The notes under the pieces: model-generated | Databases searched by the model: none | The model's input: the letters and a program-made list of their open reading frames with translations, nothing else | Told to the model about the DNA's origin: nothing | Shown here: positions 27,767-36,714 of the stretch, one piece after another | How the letters are laid out: every line of letters starts with the position of its first letter | Position numbering within the stretch: position 1 is the stretch's first letter | From: Pelagibius sp. | Lineage (GTDB): Bacteria; Pseudomonadota; Alphaproteobacteria; Kiloniellales; Kiloniellaceae | NCBI RefSeq assembly: GCF_028289705.1 | Contig: NZ_JANQOI010000034.1 | Span: 1-64,000 of the forward strand | DNA: 64,000 nucleotides | Direction of reading: 5' to 3' | Made by a program: the position numbers and the translations under genes

Positions 27767-29026
27767 ATGCGTATTCTCTTTCTCTGCCACCGCTTTCCCT
27801 ACCCGCCCAACTCCGGCGGCAACATCCGTTCCTTCAACATGATCCGCCATCTGAGCGAAGACCACAGCGTGGTCGTGGCCTCCCTCACCCGCAGCGAGGC
27901 GGAGCGCGCCGCCATCACGGACCTCGGTCAACACTGTGCCGCGGTCGTCACCGCGCCCATCGGGCCGGCAAGCGCCTGGATGAAGACGATTCTCGCGCTG
28001 CCGACCCCGCAGCCGTCGTCCTTCGGATACTTCGCGTCCCAGGCCCTGGCTCGGCAGTTGCGGATCCTGGCGGCGGAGCAGCACTTCGACCTGCTGATCG
28101 CCCACAGCTCCTCGGTGGGGCCCTATGCCGCCCCTTTCGCCGCCGTGCCGAAGATCATCGACTTCTGCGACATGGACTCGCAGAAGTGGCTGGTCTATCG
28201 GGACCACCGGTCCTTCCCCTTGTCCCTGGGTTATGGGCTGGAAGGGAACAAGCTGAGCCGGGTCGAGCGACGCCTGGCAGCGGACTTCGACTGCGCCACC
28301 TGCGCAACGCCGGCCGAACTGGAGAGCCTCCAGGCCATCGCGCCGGGTGCCACCGGCGATTGGTTTCCCAACGGCGTCGACCTCGCGTTCTTCCAACCCC
28401 AGAACGGCGACTACGACCCCGACCAACTTTGTTTCTTGGGACGCATGGACTACTTCCCCAACGTCCAGGCGATGACCACCTTCGTGCGGGAGGTCTTGCC
28501 GCTGGTCCGCGCCCGGCGGCCCAATGCCCGGCTGGTCATCGTCGGCTCGTCGCCCGCCCCGGCGGTCCGCGCCCTGGCCCAGGTCGAGGGCGTGACGGTC
28601 ACCGGGCGGGTGCCGGACGTCCGCTCCTTTCTCACCGCTTCGGCCTGCTCCCTCGCCCCCCTCCTCATCGCCCGCGGCACCCAGAACAAGATCCTGGAGA
28701 GCCTGGCCATGGGAGTGCCGGTGGTGGCCAGCACCCTGGCGGCGCGGGGCCTCGATGCGGTGCCCGGCGAGCACCTGCTAGCGGCAGAGGAACCGGCGGC
28801 CATGGCCTCGGCGCTGCTCTCGGTGATGACCGACCCGCAGGAGCGCCGGCGCCTCGCGCTGGCCGGTCGGGCGCGCATGGAAAGCCACCACAGTTGGGCC
28901 GGCGCCATGGAAAAGTTCGACCGCATCATCGACCGGACGCTGGCGGCAAGCGGCGAGGAATCAGCGGCCAGAGTCCCCGCCGGCGCCGAAGCCCCCGGGG
29001 ATCAGCGCTCTGTCGCGCCGTCCTGA
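27767..29026 (+). CDS. Exosortase A-associated sugar transferase (GT4)
   Basis: 419 residues. The N-terminus MRILFLCHRFPYPPNSGGNI is typical of the glycosyltransferase family restricted to PEP-CTERM/EpsH1 EPS loci. The C-terminal GT-B domain includes CFLGRMDYFPN, RLVIVGSSPA and NKILESLAMGVPVVAS. It probably adds one sugar of the EPS repeat. The last 25 bases overlap convergently with the hydrolase-1 gene, so the two 3' ends are antisense to each other. Confidence 0.85.
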   Translation: MRILFLCHRFPYPPNSGGNIRSFNMIRHLSEDHSVVVASLTRSEAERAAITDLGQHCAAVVTAPIGPASAWMKTILALPTPQPSSFGYFASQALARQLRILAAEQHFDLLIAHSSSVGPYAAPFAAVPKIIDFCDMDSQKWLVYRDHRSFPLSLGYGLEGNKLSRVERRLAADFDCATCATPAELESLQAIAPGATGDWFPNGVDLAFFQPQNGDYDPDQLCFLGRMDYFPNVQAMTTFVREVLPLVRARRPNARLVIVGSSPAPAVRALAQVEGVTVTGRVPDVRSFLTASACSLAPLLIARGTQNKILESLAMGVPVVASTLAARGLDAVPGEHLLAAEEPAAMASALLSVMTDPQERRRLALAGRARMESHHSWAGAMEKFDRIIDRTLAASGEESAARVPAGAEAPGDQRSVAPS

Positions 29027-29907
29027 TTGATCCTCTTCAGCCAGGAAAGCGTCCAGTCGGCCACCGCCTCGCGCCAGACCCGCCGCGAGAAGGTGTGGTC
29101 CGCTGTCGGCAGGTCGTGGCGCGCGACCCGCGGGTCCGCGAGCAGGCGCCGCCAGTGCGGCTCGCCAGCCGCGTCCTCGAACTCCCGGGCCGTCAGGTCG
29201 CGCCCGGAGATGATCAGCCCGACCGGTCCCTGAAAGGCGGCCAGGCCTTCGGCCATGCGGTCCGGCAGCGAAAGCGCCGCGTCCTGGCCTTGACTGGATC
29301 GGGCCGGACTCGCAGTCCGCAGCCAGCCGGCGAGGCTGCCGCCGAAGTCCCGCAACGAGGCGAGGAGAGCCACCTCGCCGGAGGCCAGCTTGCGCCAGAA
29401 GGCCGGGTCCAACAGCCGCCGCCCGTAATAGTGCTTCACCATGGCCCGGGCTTCCCCCTCCTCCTCCCGGACCCAGGGGTTGACCAGCACCAGCCCGGCG
29501 ACCCGCGGATCGCGGTGGGCGTAAAAGAGAATGGCCGAAGCGGCATCGCAGATGCCCCAGAGCACGACCCGCTCAAGCCCGGGCACGCGTTCGACGAAGG
29601 CATCGATCGCGGCGGCGATGTCATCGTCGATCTGCTCGAAGCCGAGAAAGGGGCCTTCGCTGTCGCCGCTGCCCCGGTGATCGAAGCGGAAGGCCGGGAC
29701 CCCCGCGGCGGCAAAGGCGCGGGCGAGAAGCAGGAACTGGCGGTGGCTGCCGATCCGGTACTGCGGCCCGCCGGTGACGATCAGGATGCCGAGCTTCGAT
29801 GCGCTTTCGCCATGATGCAGGATACCCAGGAGCTGGCGGCCGCCGCAGGGGAAGGCAACCGCTTCCTCGCCCAGGGCCGAACGCGGCTGATCAGGCAAAG
29901 AGGGCAT
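29002..29907 (-). CDS. Exosortase A-associated alpha/beta hydrolase 1
   Basis: 301 residues from the ATG at 29907 (29916 is an alternative). Alpha/beta-hydrolase landmarks include ILIVTGGPQYRIGSHRQ, FDHRGSGDS and the nucleophile elbow LWGICDAAS, where Cys occupies the usual Ser position. A C-terminal His is available (TADHTFSR). It matches the small hydrolase family found only in exosortase-type EPS loci; the substrate is unknown, with acyl or thioester transfer likely. It overlaps hydrolase 2 by 17 bases in the ACP-hydrolase operon. Confidence 0.83.
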   Translation of the reverse strand: MPSLPDQPRSALGEEAVAFPCGGRQLLGILHHGESASKLGILIVTGGPQYRIGSHRQFLLLARAFAAAGVPAFRFDHRGSGDSEGPFLGFEQIDDDIAAAIDAFVERVPGLERVVLWGICDAASAILFYAHRDPRVAGLVLVNPWVREEEGEARAMVKHYYGRRLLDPAFWRKLASGEVALLASLRDFGGSLAGWLRTASPARSSQGQDAALSLPDRMAEGLAAFQGPVGLIISGRDLTAREFEDAAGEPHWRRLLADPRVARHDLPTADHTFSRRVWREAVADWTLSWLKRINQDGATER

Positions 29908-30772
29908 CGGTGGCATCGAGCAGCGCCGGGGCCAGGGTGATCTCCTGGATGGTCCAGAAGGGCTCGCCCGAAACCGCCTGGCTGGTGACTTCGGGGCCGC
30001 CCTCGGCGGGCAAGGACTCCAAAACGCGCCGGCTGGCCGGGGACAGGGCGGATTCGCTTCCCGGCGAGGAGAGCTCCAGCCAGTCGACGCGACAGCCGGG
30101 CAAGCCCGCCAGCAGGCCCTCCAGACGCAGGGCTTCGATTCCCGCCACCAACTCCGGGGCCAACTCATAGCCTGCGACCTCCAGGATTTCGCCCTCCGCC
30201 AGACGGGCTTTCAGATCCTGGCCGCTTTCCTTTTCCCCCGCCGCCATGGCCGCGGCGACGCGCAGGCGCAGGAACTGGGTCACGAACTGATCGCCCCGGA
30301 CCACCGGCTGCCAGAGCAAAAGCCGCGCAAAGCGGCGCGGCGCGGTGGCTGCCAGGCTGCAGGCCAGGAGCGCGCCGAGCCGGAGGCCCCAGAGGCTCAC
30401 CGGCCGCCCGGGCCAGCGCTCCGCCAGCCAGTCCGCCCCGCGCCCGGCGTCGGCCAGCCAGATCTCCCAGCGCGCCTCATGGAACGACCCCGCGCTGTCG
30501 CCGGTACCGAAGGGGTCGAGCAGCAACACTGCCCAGCCTCGCCCAGCCAGGCGCCGCGCCTGCAGGAAAGCCATGCGGCGTGATCGGTTAGCCTCCTCCG
30601 CAAAAGGCGGCAGGTAAAGCAGAGCGCCCTTCGGATCTGTTCCGTCAGCCGGTGGGTGAAGCAGACCGAAGAGCGGACCGGCATCGCCGGTGAGATAGAG
30701 GGGTTGAGGCGGCGGCGCCTCGGCAAGGTCTGTCTGGGCTTGCGATGCGGTCACGACCAGGGGGGTGGTCAA
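29891..30772 (-). CDS. Exosortase A-associated alpha/beta hydrolase 2
   Basis: 293 residues. It shares the fold of the partner hydrolase (LLYLPPFAEEANRSRR, LLDPFGTGDS), but the elbow reads LWGLRLGA with neither Ser nor Cys, so the classical catalytic triad is absent. This agrees with the companion hydrolase of exosortase loci, which may act as a non-catalytic partner. The start is a TTG that overlaps the ACP stop codon (TTGA), a sign of coupled translation. Confidence 0.8.
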   Translation of the reverse strand: MTTPLVVTASQAQTDLAEAPPPQPLYLTGDAGPLFGLLHPPADGTDPKGALLYLPPFAEEANRSRRMAFLQARRLAGRGWAVLLLDPFGTGDSAGSFHEARWEIWLADAGRGADWLAERWPGRPVSLWGLRLGALLACSLAATAPRRFARLLLWQPVVRGDQFVTQFLRLRVAAAMAAGEKESGQDLKARLAEGEILEVAGYELAPELVAGIEALRLEGLLAGLPGCRVDWLELSSPGSESALSPASRRVLESLPAEGGPEVTSQAVSGEPFWTIQEITLAPALLDATDALFA

Positions 30773-31020
30773 GAAGTGAGTTTCTGGTTCACAAAATCGG
30801 CGAGGCTGCCGACCGTTGCGAAGACCTCGGCTTCGATCTCGTCGTCCTCGACGTAGATCCCGAAGCGCTCCTCAAGGGCGGTTACCACCGTCACCACGGC
30901 CATGGAGTCGAATTCCGCGACGGCACCGAACAGTTTGGTCTCCTCTGAGAAGCCGTCGGCGCGCGCGCCAAGCTGAAGCGTTTCGCCGAGCACCTGCTTG
31001 ACCTCGTCGATGACCGCCAT
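30769..31020 (-). CDS. Acyl carrier protein, exosortase-locus type
   Basis: 83 residues from the ATG at 31020, which has GAGAAGGA upstream. It has the four-helix ACP pattern and the phosphopantetheine site in EFDSMAVVTV (Ser39). It is cotranscribed with hydrolases 2 and 1, as in many PEP-CTERM/EPS loci where ACP, hydrolases and an acyl-CoA ligase form a module. The ligase is missing here. The PPTase at 47139-47954 is a candidate activator. Confidence 0.88.
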   Translation of the reverse strand: MAVIDEVKQVLGETLQLGARADGFSEETKLFGAVAEFDSMAVVTVVTALEERFGIYVEDDEIEAEVFATVGSLADFVNQKLTS

Positions 31021-31183
31021 GGACTGTCCTTCTCTCATACCGGCTTGGCTATGGCCGCCCCCAGGGAGCGGAGACCATAGGGCAAAACCTGTTTGTCTGG
31101 AAAGAGCCATTAACCTACTGATTTATTGTTAAAAAATTCGGATCGGCCAAGGACGGGACCGGTACTCGCTGAAAGGCTGTCGG

Positions 31184-32920
31184 CTAGAGCGGCTTGGCCT
31201 GATAGCGCTGGGCCAGGAACTCCAGGGTGGCGATGCGGTTGAAGACCTCCTCGTCGGCAACCCGGTCCACCGCGAAGAGGGCACGCATGTTGGGAAAGCC
31301 GGGCTCCATGACGGCGGCCAGATGCGCGGGCGACAGATAGGCCGGCTTCGGCCCCGGCGTGCCTTGCTGGAGGCGATAGCTGCGGCGGCGCAGCCAGATC
31401 GGACGCCGGTAGCTCGCCAGGGCGCGCAGACGCTCCAGCCAGCCCGGCGGCTGGTCGAAGGGCCGGCCATAGACCGAGGGATAGGCCGCCAGACGCGGTG
31501 AGAGCTGGCGGATCATCTCGGCCTCGATGAGGCCGTGGCTCTTCCAGGCAATCTTCCAGTCCGGCGTTCCCTTGATGACGGCGGGTTCCATGAAGGGCGT
31601 GAGATAGAGCCCGAAGCCCTGGTTCAGGGGCACCTCACGCGCGCTCCAATAGCGGCCGCGATAGAGCGGGTAGGCCAGCTCCACCTGGCGCCGGGTCAGC
31701 CGCGGCCCGGCCGCGCCGAGGGCGGCCATCAGCGCTTCGGCCACCCCCTCTTCGTAAGCCACGGCATCGAAACGTGCCGTCGTCACCCGGGGGTCGTAGC
31801 GTGCATAGAAGGCCTGGACCACTTGGCGGGCGGTGAAGGGCCGGTCGGGGAGATAGAAGAAGTTGCGGTGTATCTCGCCCAGGGAGCCGTTCATCTTGGC
31901 CCAGCCGCCGGCGGCCTGGGCTTCGCGGTCGAGGCGGTCGGCACCGCTGTCGAAGAGCCCGGTCACGCGCCAGCCGTCGAAAGCGGCATAGTCGGCAAGC
32001 ACGACATCCCCGAAGGCCTCGGGCGGCGGTGTCGCCACCTGCGACTTGTCCACCGGATTGAAGTCGAGCCCCTCGCCTCCGGCCACCAGCGCGGCGATCT
32101 CCCGGTCGCGGTCGCCCTCCGGCCCATAGACCGTCAGCCGCGGGCGGATGCCGGCCGCGAGCAGCAGCGCCAGCAGCAGGCGGGAATCGTAGCCGCCGGA
32201 GAACAGCAGGTTGACCCGCTCCCCGAACGCCCTGCCTGTCTCTTCCGTCAGCGCGGTCAGCCGGTCGCACTGGCGCCGGGCGGCCACGGCCATGGACTCG
32301 CCGGGGACCGCCTCAGTCTCGTCCAGATCGAGCGGCGGCAGAAAGACCTGGCTCGGCGTTCCCTCCGCCGGGATCACCGCCATGCGGCCGGCAGGCAGGC
32401 TACTCAGCTCTTGAAAGAAGCTGCGCTCCCCCGAGGGCACGCCGTTCCAGACGTATTCGTAGCAGCCCTGCGCATCGAGGTGCGGGGTCTCCAGGCCTTC
32501 GGCCACGCCGACGAAAAGATTGGAGAAAACCCGCTGATCCCCGTCATGGTAGATCTTGTTGGTCCCCAGCGGATCGCCGAGCAGGTACAGGCGTGCGGCT
32601 TTGCGGATCAGCAGAGTGAATTGGCCGCGCGTTTCCGTCAGGTCCGGATCGGCCGGATCGAAGGCCGCGAGAAAGCTTCGAAGGCCATCCGCGCCGGCCC
32701 TTCCCCGATGGCTGAACAGACCGGACCGCAGAATCCAGTTGTCCTCCGCCGTCTGCCAAAATGCATCGTCCGGCGCTTCAGACCCACTGCGCCAGAGCAG
32801 GCTGCTGCCGGGACCGGCCATCAGGGGCGCAAATGTCAGCCCGGCCCGCTCCAGCCGCCCCTGCAGCCGCTGCGCCGCCGTCTCGGGGTCCCGGCCCCGA
32901 CAGAGAATGAAATCAGCCAT
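31184..32920 (-). CDS. Divergent asparagine-synthetase-related ligase without glutaminase cysteine
   Basis: 578 residues. The synthetase part has the PP-loop LLFSGGYDSRLLLAL near residue 240. The N-terminal region starts MADFILCRG and keeps only fragments of the glutaminase fold, with no Cys at position 2. It lacks the DGGDELFGG block of true AsnB, so it is the most divergent of the four relatives here. It probably adenylates a carboxylate and joins it to an amine. It lies 163 bases upstream of the ACP operon on the same strand. Confidence 0.75.
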   Translation of the reverse strand: MADFILCRGRDPETAAQRLQGRLERAGLTFAPLMAGPGSSLLWRSGSEAPDDAFWQTAEDNWILRSGLFSHRGRAGADGLRSFLAAFDPADPDLTETRGQFTLLIRKAARLYLLGDPLGTNKIYHDGDQRVFSNLFVGVAEGLETPHLDAQGCYEYVWNGVPSGERSFFQELSSLPAGRMAVIPAEGTPSQVFLPPLDLDETEAVPGESMAVAARRQCDRLTALTEETGRAFGERVNLLFSGGYDSRLLLALLLAAGIRPRLTVYGPEGDRDREIAALVAGGEGLDFNPVDKSQVATPPPEAFGDVVLADYAAFDGWRVTGLFDSGADRLDREAQAAGGWAKMNGSLGEIHRNFFYLPDRPFTARQVVQAFYARYDPRVTTARFDAVAYEEGVAEALMAALGAAGPRLTRRQVELAYPLYRGRYWSAREVPLNQGFGLYLTPFMEPAVIKGTPDWKIAWKSHGLIEAEMIRQLSPRLAAYPSVYGRPFDQPPGWLERLRALASYRRPIWLRRRSYRLQQGTPGPKPAYLSPAHLAAVMEPGFPNMRALFAVDRVADEEVFNRIATLEFLAQRYQAKPL

Positions 32921-33006
32921 GCGGCGTGCTCAAGCCGGCCGGAATGCCCATGGAAAGTCTTCATTAAACTGTGTTAGCAAACCAGCATCCTGGGGTTGGA
33001 GCCGCC

Positions 33007-33135
33007 ATGGAAGAAACCGTGGACGCCGCCGCCATCCCGCCCGACAGCGTGGAGATACATGGCATGTTTGCCGCCGTGAAAGAATCCCTTTTTGCGCCCA
33101 GGCGGCCCCTGCGGGCATCCAAAAGGCCCTCATGA
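33007..33135 (+). CDS. Possible 42-residue small protein coupled to wecB
   Basis: An ATG at 33007 follows TTGGAG with an acceptable spacer. The 42-codon frame ends in ATGA, overlapping the wecB ATG at 33132. The first half uses GC-ending codons like neighbouring genes (about 71% over the whole frame). The peptide begins MEETVDAAAIPPDSVEIHG and has a basic tail. I recognise no family. It could be a coupled leader peptide that sets wecB translation. Confidence 0.4.
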   Translation: MEETVDAAAIPPDSVEIHGMFAAVKESLFAPRRPLRASKRPS

Positions 33136-34265
33136 GCGCAGCGATAAAAGTTCATCTGATCGCCGCCGCGCGCCCGAACTTCATGAAGGTCGCGCCGCTC
33201 TACCACGTCTTGAAGCGGGCGCCCTGGTGCGATCCGCTGTTGATCCACACCGGCCAGCACTACGACCACAACATGTCCGGCGCCTTCCTGGCCGATCTGG
33301 GCCTGCCCGATCCGGACCATCACCTCGGTGTCGGCAGCGGCAGCCATGCCGAGCAGACCGCCGGAGTCATGACCGCCTACGAGCAGGTCTGTCTCAGCGA
33401 CCGCCCCGACTGGACGATTGTCGTCGGCGACGTCAACTCCACCCTGGCCTGCAGTCTGGTGGCCGCCAAGCTGCTGATCCCCATCGCCCACCTGGAAGCG
33501 GGGCTGCGCAGCGGCGACCGCACCATGCCGGAGGAGATCAACCGCATCGTCACCGACCGGCTGGCGGACTTGCTCTGGACCCCCTCGCCCGACGGCGACG
33601 AGAACCTCCGGAGCGAAGGGGTCGCGGCGGAGAAGATCGACCGCATCGGCAACATCATGATCGATTCCTTCGAGCTGCAGCGTCCCCAGATCGAGGCTCT
33701 GGCCATGGCCGACGGCCTGGGCCTCGCGCCCGGCGGTTACAGCGTCGTGACTCTGCACCGGCCCTCCAACGTCGATCAGCCTGCCGTGCTGACGACCATC
33801 GTCGAGGCGCTTCTGGCAATCGCCCAGCGGCTGCCCCTGGTCTTCCCGATCCATCCGCGCAGCAAGGCGCGGCTCACCGAGTTCGGCCTCTTTGACCGGC
33901 TGGCTGCGCATCCGGCGGTTCATTTGACCGAGCCGCAGACCTACAACGCCTTCATGAGTCTGGTGATGACCGCGCGGCTGGCGATCACCGATTCCGGTGG
34001 CCTGCAGGAAGAGACCACCTACCTCGGCATTCCCTGTCTGACCCTCAGGGACAATACCGAACGGCCCATCACCATCACCCAGGGCACCAACCGCCTGGTC
34101 AAGGCCGGAACCCTGGCCGCGGAGGTGCAGGCGATCCTGGATGGCCGCGGCAAGTCCGGCCGCCGCCCCGAGCTCTGGGACGGGCGGACCGCAGAGCGCG
34201 CCGCCGAAAGCCTGAAGCGCCACGCGCGCATCAAGGCACAGGCCCTGGAAGGCGCAGCGCCGTGA
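33132..34265 (+). CDS. wecB: UDP-N-acetylglucosamine 2-epimerase (non-hydrolysing)
   Basis: 377 residues from the ATG at 33132 (AAAAGG upstream). Family motifs are RPNFMKVAPL at the N-terminus, HTGQHYDHNMS, HLEAGLRSGD, EEINR, HRPSNVD and DSGGLQEE. The enzyme interconverts UDP-GlcNAc and UDP-ManNAc, supplying ManNAc for surface polysaccharide. It lies between two divergent/convergent minus-strand genes. The EPS repeat therefore probably contains ManNAc or a derivative such as ManNAcA. Confidence 0.93.
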   Translation: MSAAIKVHLIAAARPNFMKVAPLYHVLKRAPWCDPLLIHTGQHYDHNMSGAFLADLGLPDPDHHLGVGSGSHAEQTAGVMTAYEQVCLSDRPDWTIVVGDVNSTLACSLVAAKLLIPIAHLEAGLRSGDRTMPEEINRIVTDRLADLLWTPSPDGDENLRSEGVAAEKIDRIGNIMIDSFELQRPQIEALAMADGLGLAPGGYSVVTLHRPSNVDQPAVLTTIVEALLAIAQRLPLVFPIHPRSKARLTEFGLFDRLAAHPAVHLTEPQTYNAFMSLVMTARLAITDSGGLQEETTYLGIPCLTLRDNTERPITITQGTNRLVKAGTLAAEVQAILDGRGKSGRRPELWDGRTAERAAESLKRHARIKAQALEGAAP

Positions 34266-34275
34266 TTCGGCCGGG

Positions 34276-35346
34276 TCAGCCGGCTCCCTGATCGGCGGGA
34301 GCCGGCACAGCGCCCGCGCCCCGGCGTGGGCGAAAGGCCCGCCGCAGGCGCCGCGTCAGCTCGACGAAGCCGCACAGCTCAGCCTCGAACTCGATCAGTT
34401 CCACCTCTTGACCATCCAGCAACCGCTTGAGCGCCAGCGGCGGCGCCCCGGCGAAATTGATCCCTTGCTCGATGGTCGTCGCGCTGTCGATTTCCAGGGC
34501 CTCGAGGTGCGGCCAGACGCTTTGCTCGTAGATCCCGCTGGGATAGCAGAAGTGGCGCAGACGCCGTTTCGCGACGGGTTCCAGCCGCGCGCGGTTGTCG
34601 GCGATCTCCCGCGCCAGGCCATCGAAGTCGTCGAGCGGAATGCTGTGCCGATGGCTGTGAAGCTGAATGTCGTAGCCGCGGCGGACCGCATCTTCGATTT
34701 CCGAGGGCGCCATCAGGTGAAAGACCTTCTGCTCCAAAAGCACCTGGTAGTCGAGTTCCAGCGCATCGGCGAGTTGCGCACCGAAGGCGTCGCGTCCGGG
34801 ACCGTCGAGCCGCTCGCGGCCATGGGCCATGATCGTCGCCCCGGCTTCGGCCCGCGCCTCGGCCTCGCCCAGCGCGACGCGGCCGCCGCCGGCAACGCCC
34901 AGCGCCGCCAGGTCCAGCTCCCGCGGTCCCGCCCGATCCAGCAGATAGCGGACAACGAGATCGAAGACCGGGGACTGACGCTCGGCAAAGTAGGTCGTCA
35001 CATAGACTGTCGCCGGCAGGCGGTGGGCCTCCAGCGCCGGCAGCATGTGGCGATAGGTGCCGTGCCAGCCGTCGTCGATGGTGATGGCCGTGGCACCGGG
35101 TGGCAGCGTTCCGTCCTTCAAACCCGCGACCGCATCCTCCAGGGAGAGGACCGGGTAGCCGGAACGGGCGAGAAAGGCCATGCGCGCGGCAAACTTCTCC
35201 GCCGTCATGAACAGGAAGTTGCCGTAATGACCCTCCCCCAACCAGATGCCGTGGTAGCAGAGAATCCGCAAGCCCCGGCGGGTCAGCCAGCGGCTGAGAG
35301 CAAAGAGGCCGCAAGCCTTGGCGAAGCGGAAAACCAGAAGTTTCAT
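34276..35346 (-). CDS. Polysaccharide deacetylase (NodB domain)
   Basis: 356 residues from the ATG at 35346. The metal and catalytic site is standard: YHGIW, TIDDGWHGTY (D91, D92) and HSHRH (H230, H234). A hydrophobic N-terminus (FRFAKACGLFALSRW) may be a membrane anchor, but no clear signal cleavage site is seen. It would N-deacetylate an amino sugar of the EPS. This is the second deacetylase of the locus, of a different subfamily from the one at 4255. A strong hairpin overlaps its last codons at the junction with wecB. Confidence 0.85.
   Translation of the reverse strand: MKLLVFRFAKACGLFALSRWLTRRGLRILCYHGIWLGEGHYGNFLFMTAEKFAARMAFLARSGYPVLSLEDAVAGLKDGTLPPGATAITIDDGWHGTYRHMLPALEAHRLPATVYVTTYFAERQSPVFDLVVRYLLDRAGPRELDLAALGVAGGGRVALGEAEARAEAGATIMAHGRERLDGPGRDAFGAQLADALELDYQVLLEQKVFHLMAPSEIEDAVRRGYDIQLHSHRHSIPLDDFDGLAREIADNRARLEPVAKRRLRHFCYPSGIYEQSVWPHLEALEIDSATTIEQGINFAGAPPLALKRLLDGQEVELIEFEAELCGFVELTRRLRRAFRPRRGAGAVPAPADQGAG
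34279..34306. terminator. Bidirectional hairpin between wecB and the deacetylase gene
   Basis: Perfect 10-bp arms GCCGGCTCCC / GGGAGCCGGC with an 8-base loop sit at the tail-to-tail junction, 13 bases past the wecB stop and inside the final codons of the deacetylase gene. There is no U-tract on either strand, so it may be a weak or factor-dependent stop, or a 3'-end stabiliser. Confidence 0.5.
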
Positions 35347-35698
35347 TGGGGAAGCCGGACCCTCGTGAATGACCTGGCGCCGTTCTCGCGCGCGCCGCGC
35401 TGCACTGATAACAGACAGTGGTCTTATCAGGTCCGGCACCCAATCTGAAGGATATCCGGCCCAGGGCCAAAGGTGCCCGTTCGGCCTTCATTTGCCGGGA
35501 GAATTGTATTGCACGCAGAAAACGCTATCTTTAAGTGCTATCTGTTCCCAATAACAACCACTAGTAAGCGATACAAATAAGAAGCGAAGAAATTCAATCG
35601 ATGACTTTACCCGATTTTCACCACAGGTTTGTTCCAATAGCAGAACCTATAATTCTTGGTCGAGAAAACTCGACGAATATTTAGGCGAATCAAATCTA
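35347..35698. other. Divergent AT-rich intergenic region
   Basis: About 350 bases between the deacetylase and the unknown gene at 35699, clearly AT-richer than the genes. It contains the -10/palindrome pair listed at 35648-35674. I see no small gene or RNA I can support. Confidence 0.5.
35648..35674 (+). promoter_or_regulatory. TATAAT -10 element followed by operator-like palindrome
   Basis: TATAAT at 35648-35653 is a perfect -10 hexamer; the -35 region is poor (TTTGTT-like). Just after it lies GTCGAGAAAACTCGAC (35659-35674), a perfect inverted repeat covering the expected start point, 24 bases before the ATG at 35699. A repressor bound there would block transcription; an RNA hairpin at the leader is the alternative. 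Confidence 0.4.
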
Positions 35699-36637
35699 AT
35701 GGATAGTCTTGCCAACCTGAAACGCGCGGCAAAGGAGGAGATGGCTCGCCTGGAGGCGCGTCTGGGGGAAGCCGTGCCGCAAGACTGGGTCGCCCTGGGG
35801 CCGGATGCGGAGGGGGGCAGCGAGAAATACACCTGGGTGCCGGAGAACATCGAAAAGATCAATCGGCGCCTGCGAGACTCACGGCCGGCCCGGCTGCACG
35901 ACTTCAACAGATATGTCCTTCTGCACTACATCGCCTGCTTTTCCCGGGAGCAGAGCCGCTACCGCCTGCCACATTCCATCAAGGCCCTCTACGTCGGCCA
36001 GATCGAGCGGATCCTGCGCCAGATCGAGAGTTTCGAAGACGGCTTTTTCGACATCGCCGACGATGGTTTTCTCAAGGACCTGGCGATCCTGACACACCGC
36101 TTGATTCCCGTTGGTGCGGAATTCGCCGAGGGCGGCGCCGGCATTCCCCGGCGGCTGATCATCGCGGGCGGGCCGAAGCAGATGTTTGCCGCCCTTTGGC
36201 TCCTCCTCTTTCGCTGTCGCGGCCTCGCGCCGTTCTTTGCCCTCCATGCCCACACGCTGTCCCTGGAGGACTTCAACCTCGAGGGCTGGCGCAGGACCTA
36301 TCACCGGCTCGCCGAACTGTTGGATCTGAACCCGCAAATGAAGGGCTGGCTGAGTGCGAGCTGGTTTCTCGACCCGGCGCTGGAGACCATCAGCCCCCAC
36401 CTGGTGCATCTTCGCGAAGTTCCGACCGAGAACGGTGCGGCCCTGCTCTTCGTGAGCCGCGACCAAGAGGGCAAATCGGGGGCGCTGTCGAACTCCGCCA
36501 CCCGGCGTCGGCTCTTCGCCGAGGGGACCTACATCCCGGCCATCTACATGCGCGTCTGGCCACGCAAGGCGCTGATCGCCTGGAGCCGGGGGCACCGGAA
36601 CGAGCCCAAGCGGCTCGTCGGCCATCAGGAAACGTAG
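35699..36637 (+). CDS. Uncharacterised 312-residue protein
   Basis: I do not recognise this protein. It has no signal peptide or clear transmembrane helix apart from a mildly hydrophobic stretch (MFAALWLLLFRCRGLAPFFA, residues 162-181). Residues 1-25 are helical and charged. The sequence is rich in Arg, Leu and aromatic residues, and codon use is like its neighbours, so it is very likely real. It is monocistronic, flanked by a deacetylase and an asparagine synthetase, both on the minus strand, and has its own promoter/operator candidate. A role in EPS modification is only a guess from position. Confidence 0.7.
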   Translation: MDSLANLKRAAKEEMARLEARLGEAVPQDWVALGPDAEGGSEKYTWVPENIEKINRRLRDSRPARLHDFNRYVLLHYIACFSREQSRYRLPHSIKALYVGQIERILRQIESFEDGFFDIADDGFLKDLAILTHRLIPVGAEFAEGGAGIPRRLIIAGGPKQMFAALWLLLFRCRGLAPFFALHAHTLSLEDFNLEGWRRTYHRLAELLDLNPQMKGWLSASWFLDPALETISPHLVHLREVPTENGAALLFVSRDQEGKSGALSNSATRRRLFAEGTYIPAIYMRVWPRKALIAWSRGHRNEPKRLVGHQET

Positions 36638-36714
36638 CGCAAGAAGCACGCGCCAGGGCAGCGCCGTTGCCGACGATCAGAGACGCGCAACAGCCATTAA
36701 GGGGACGCCGGTCC

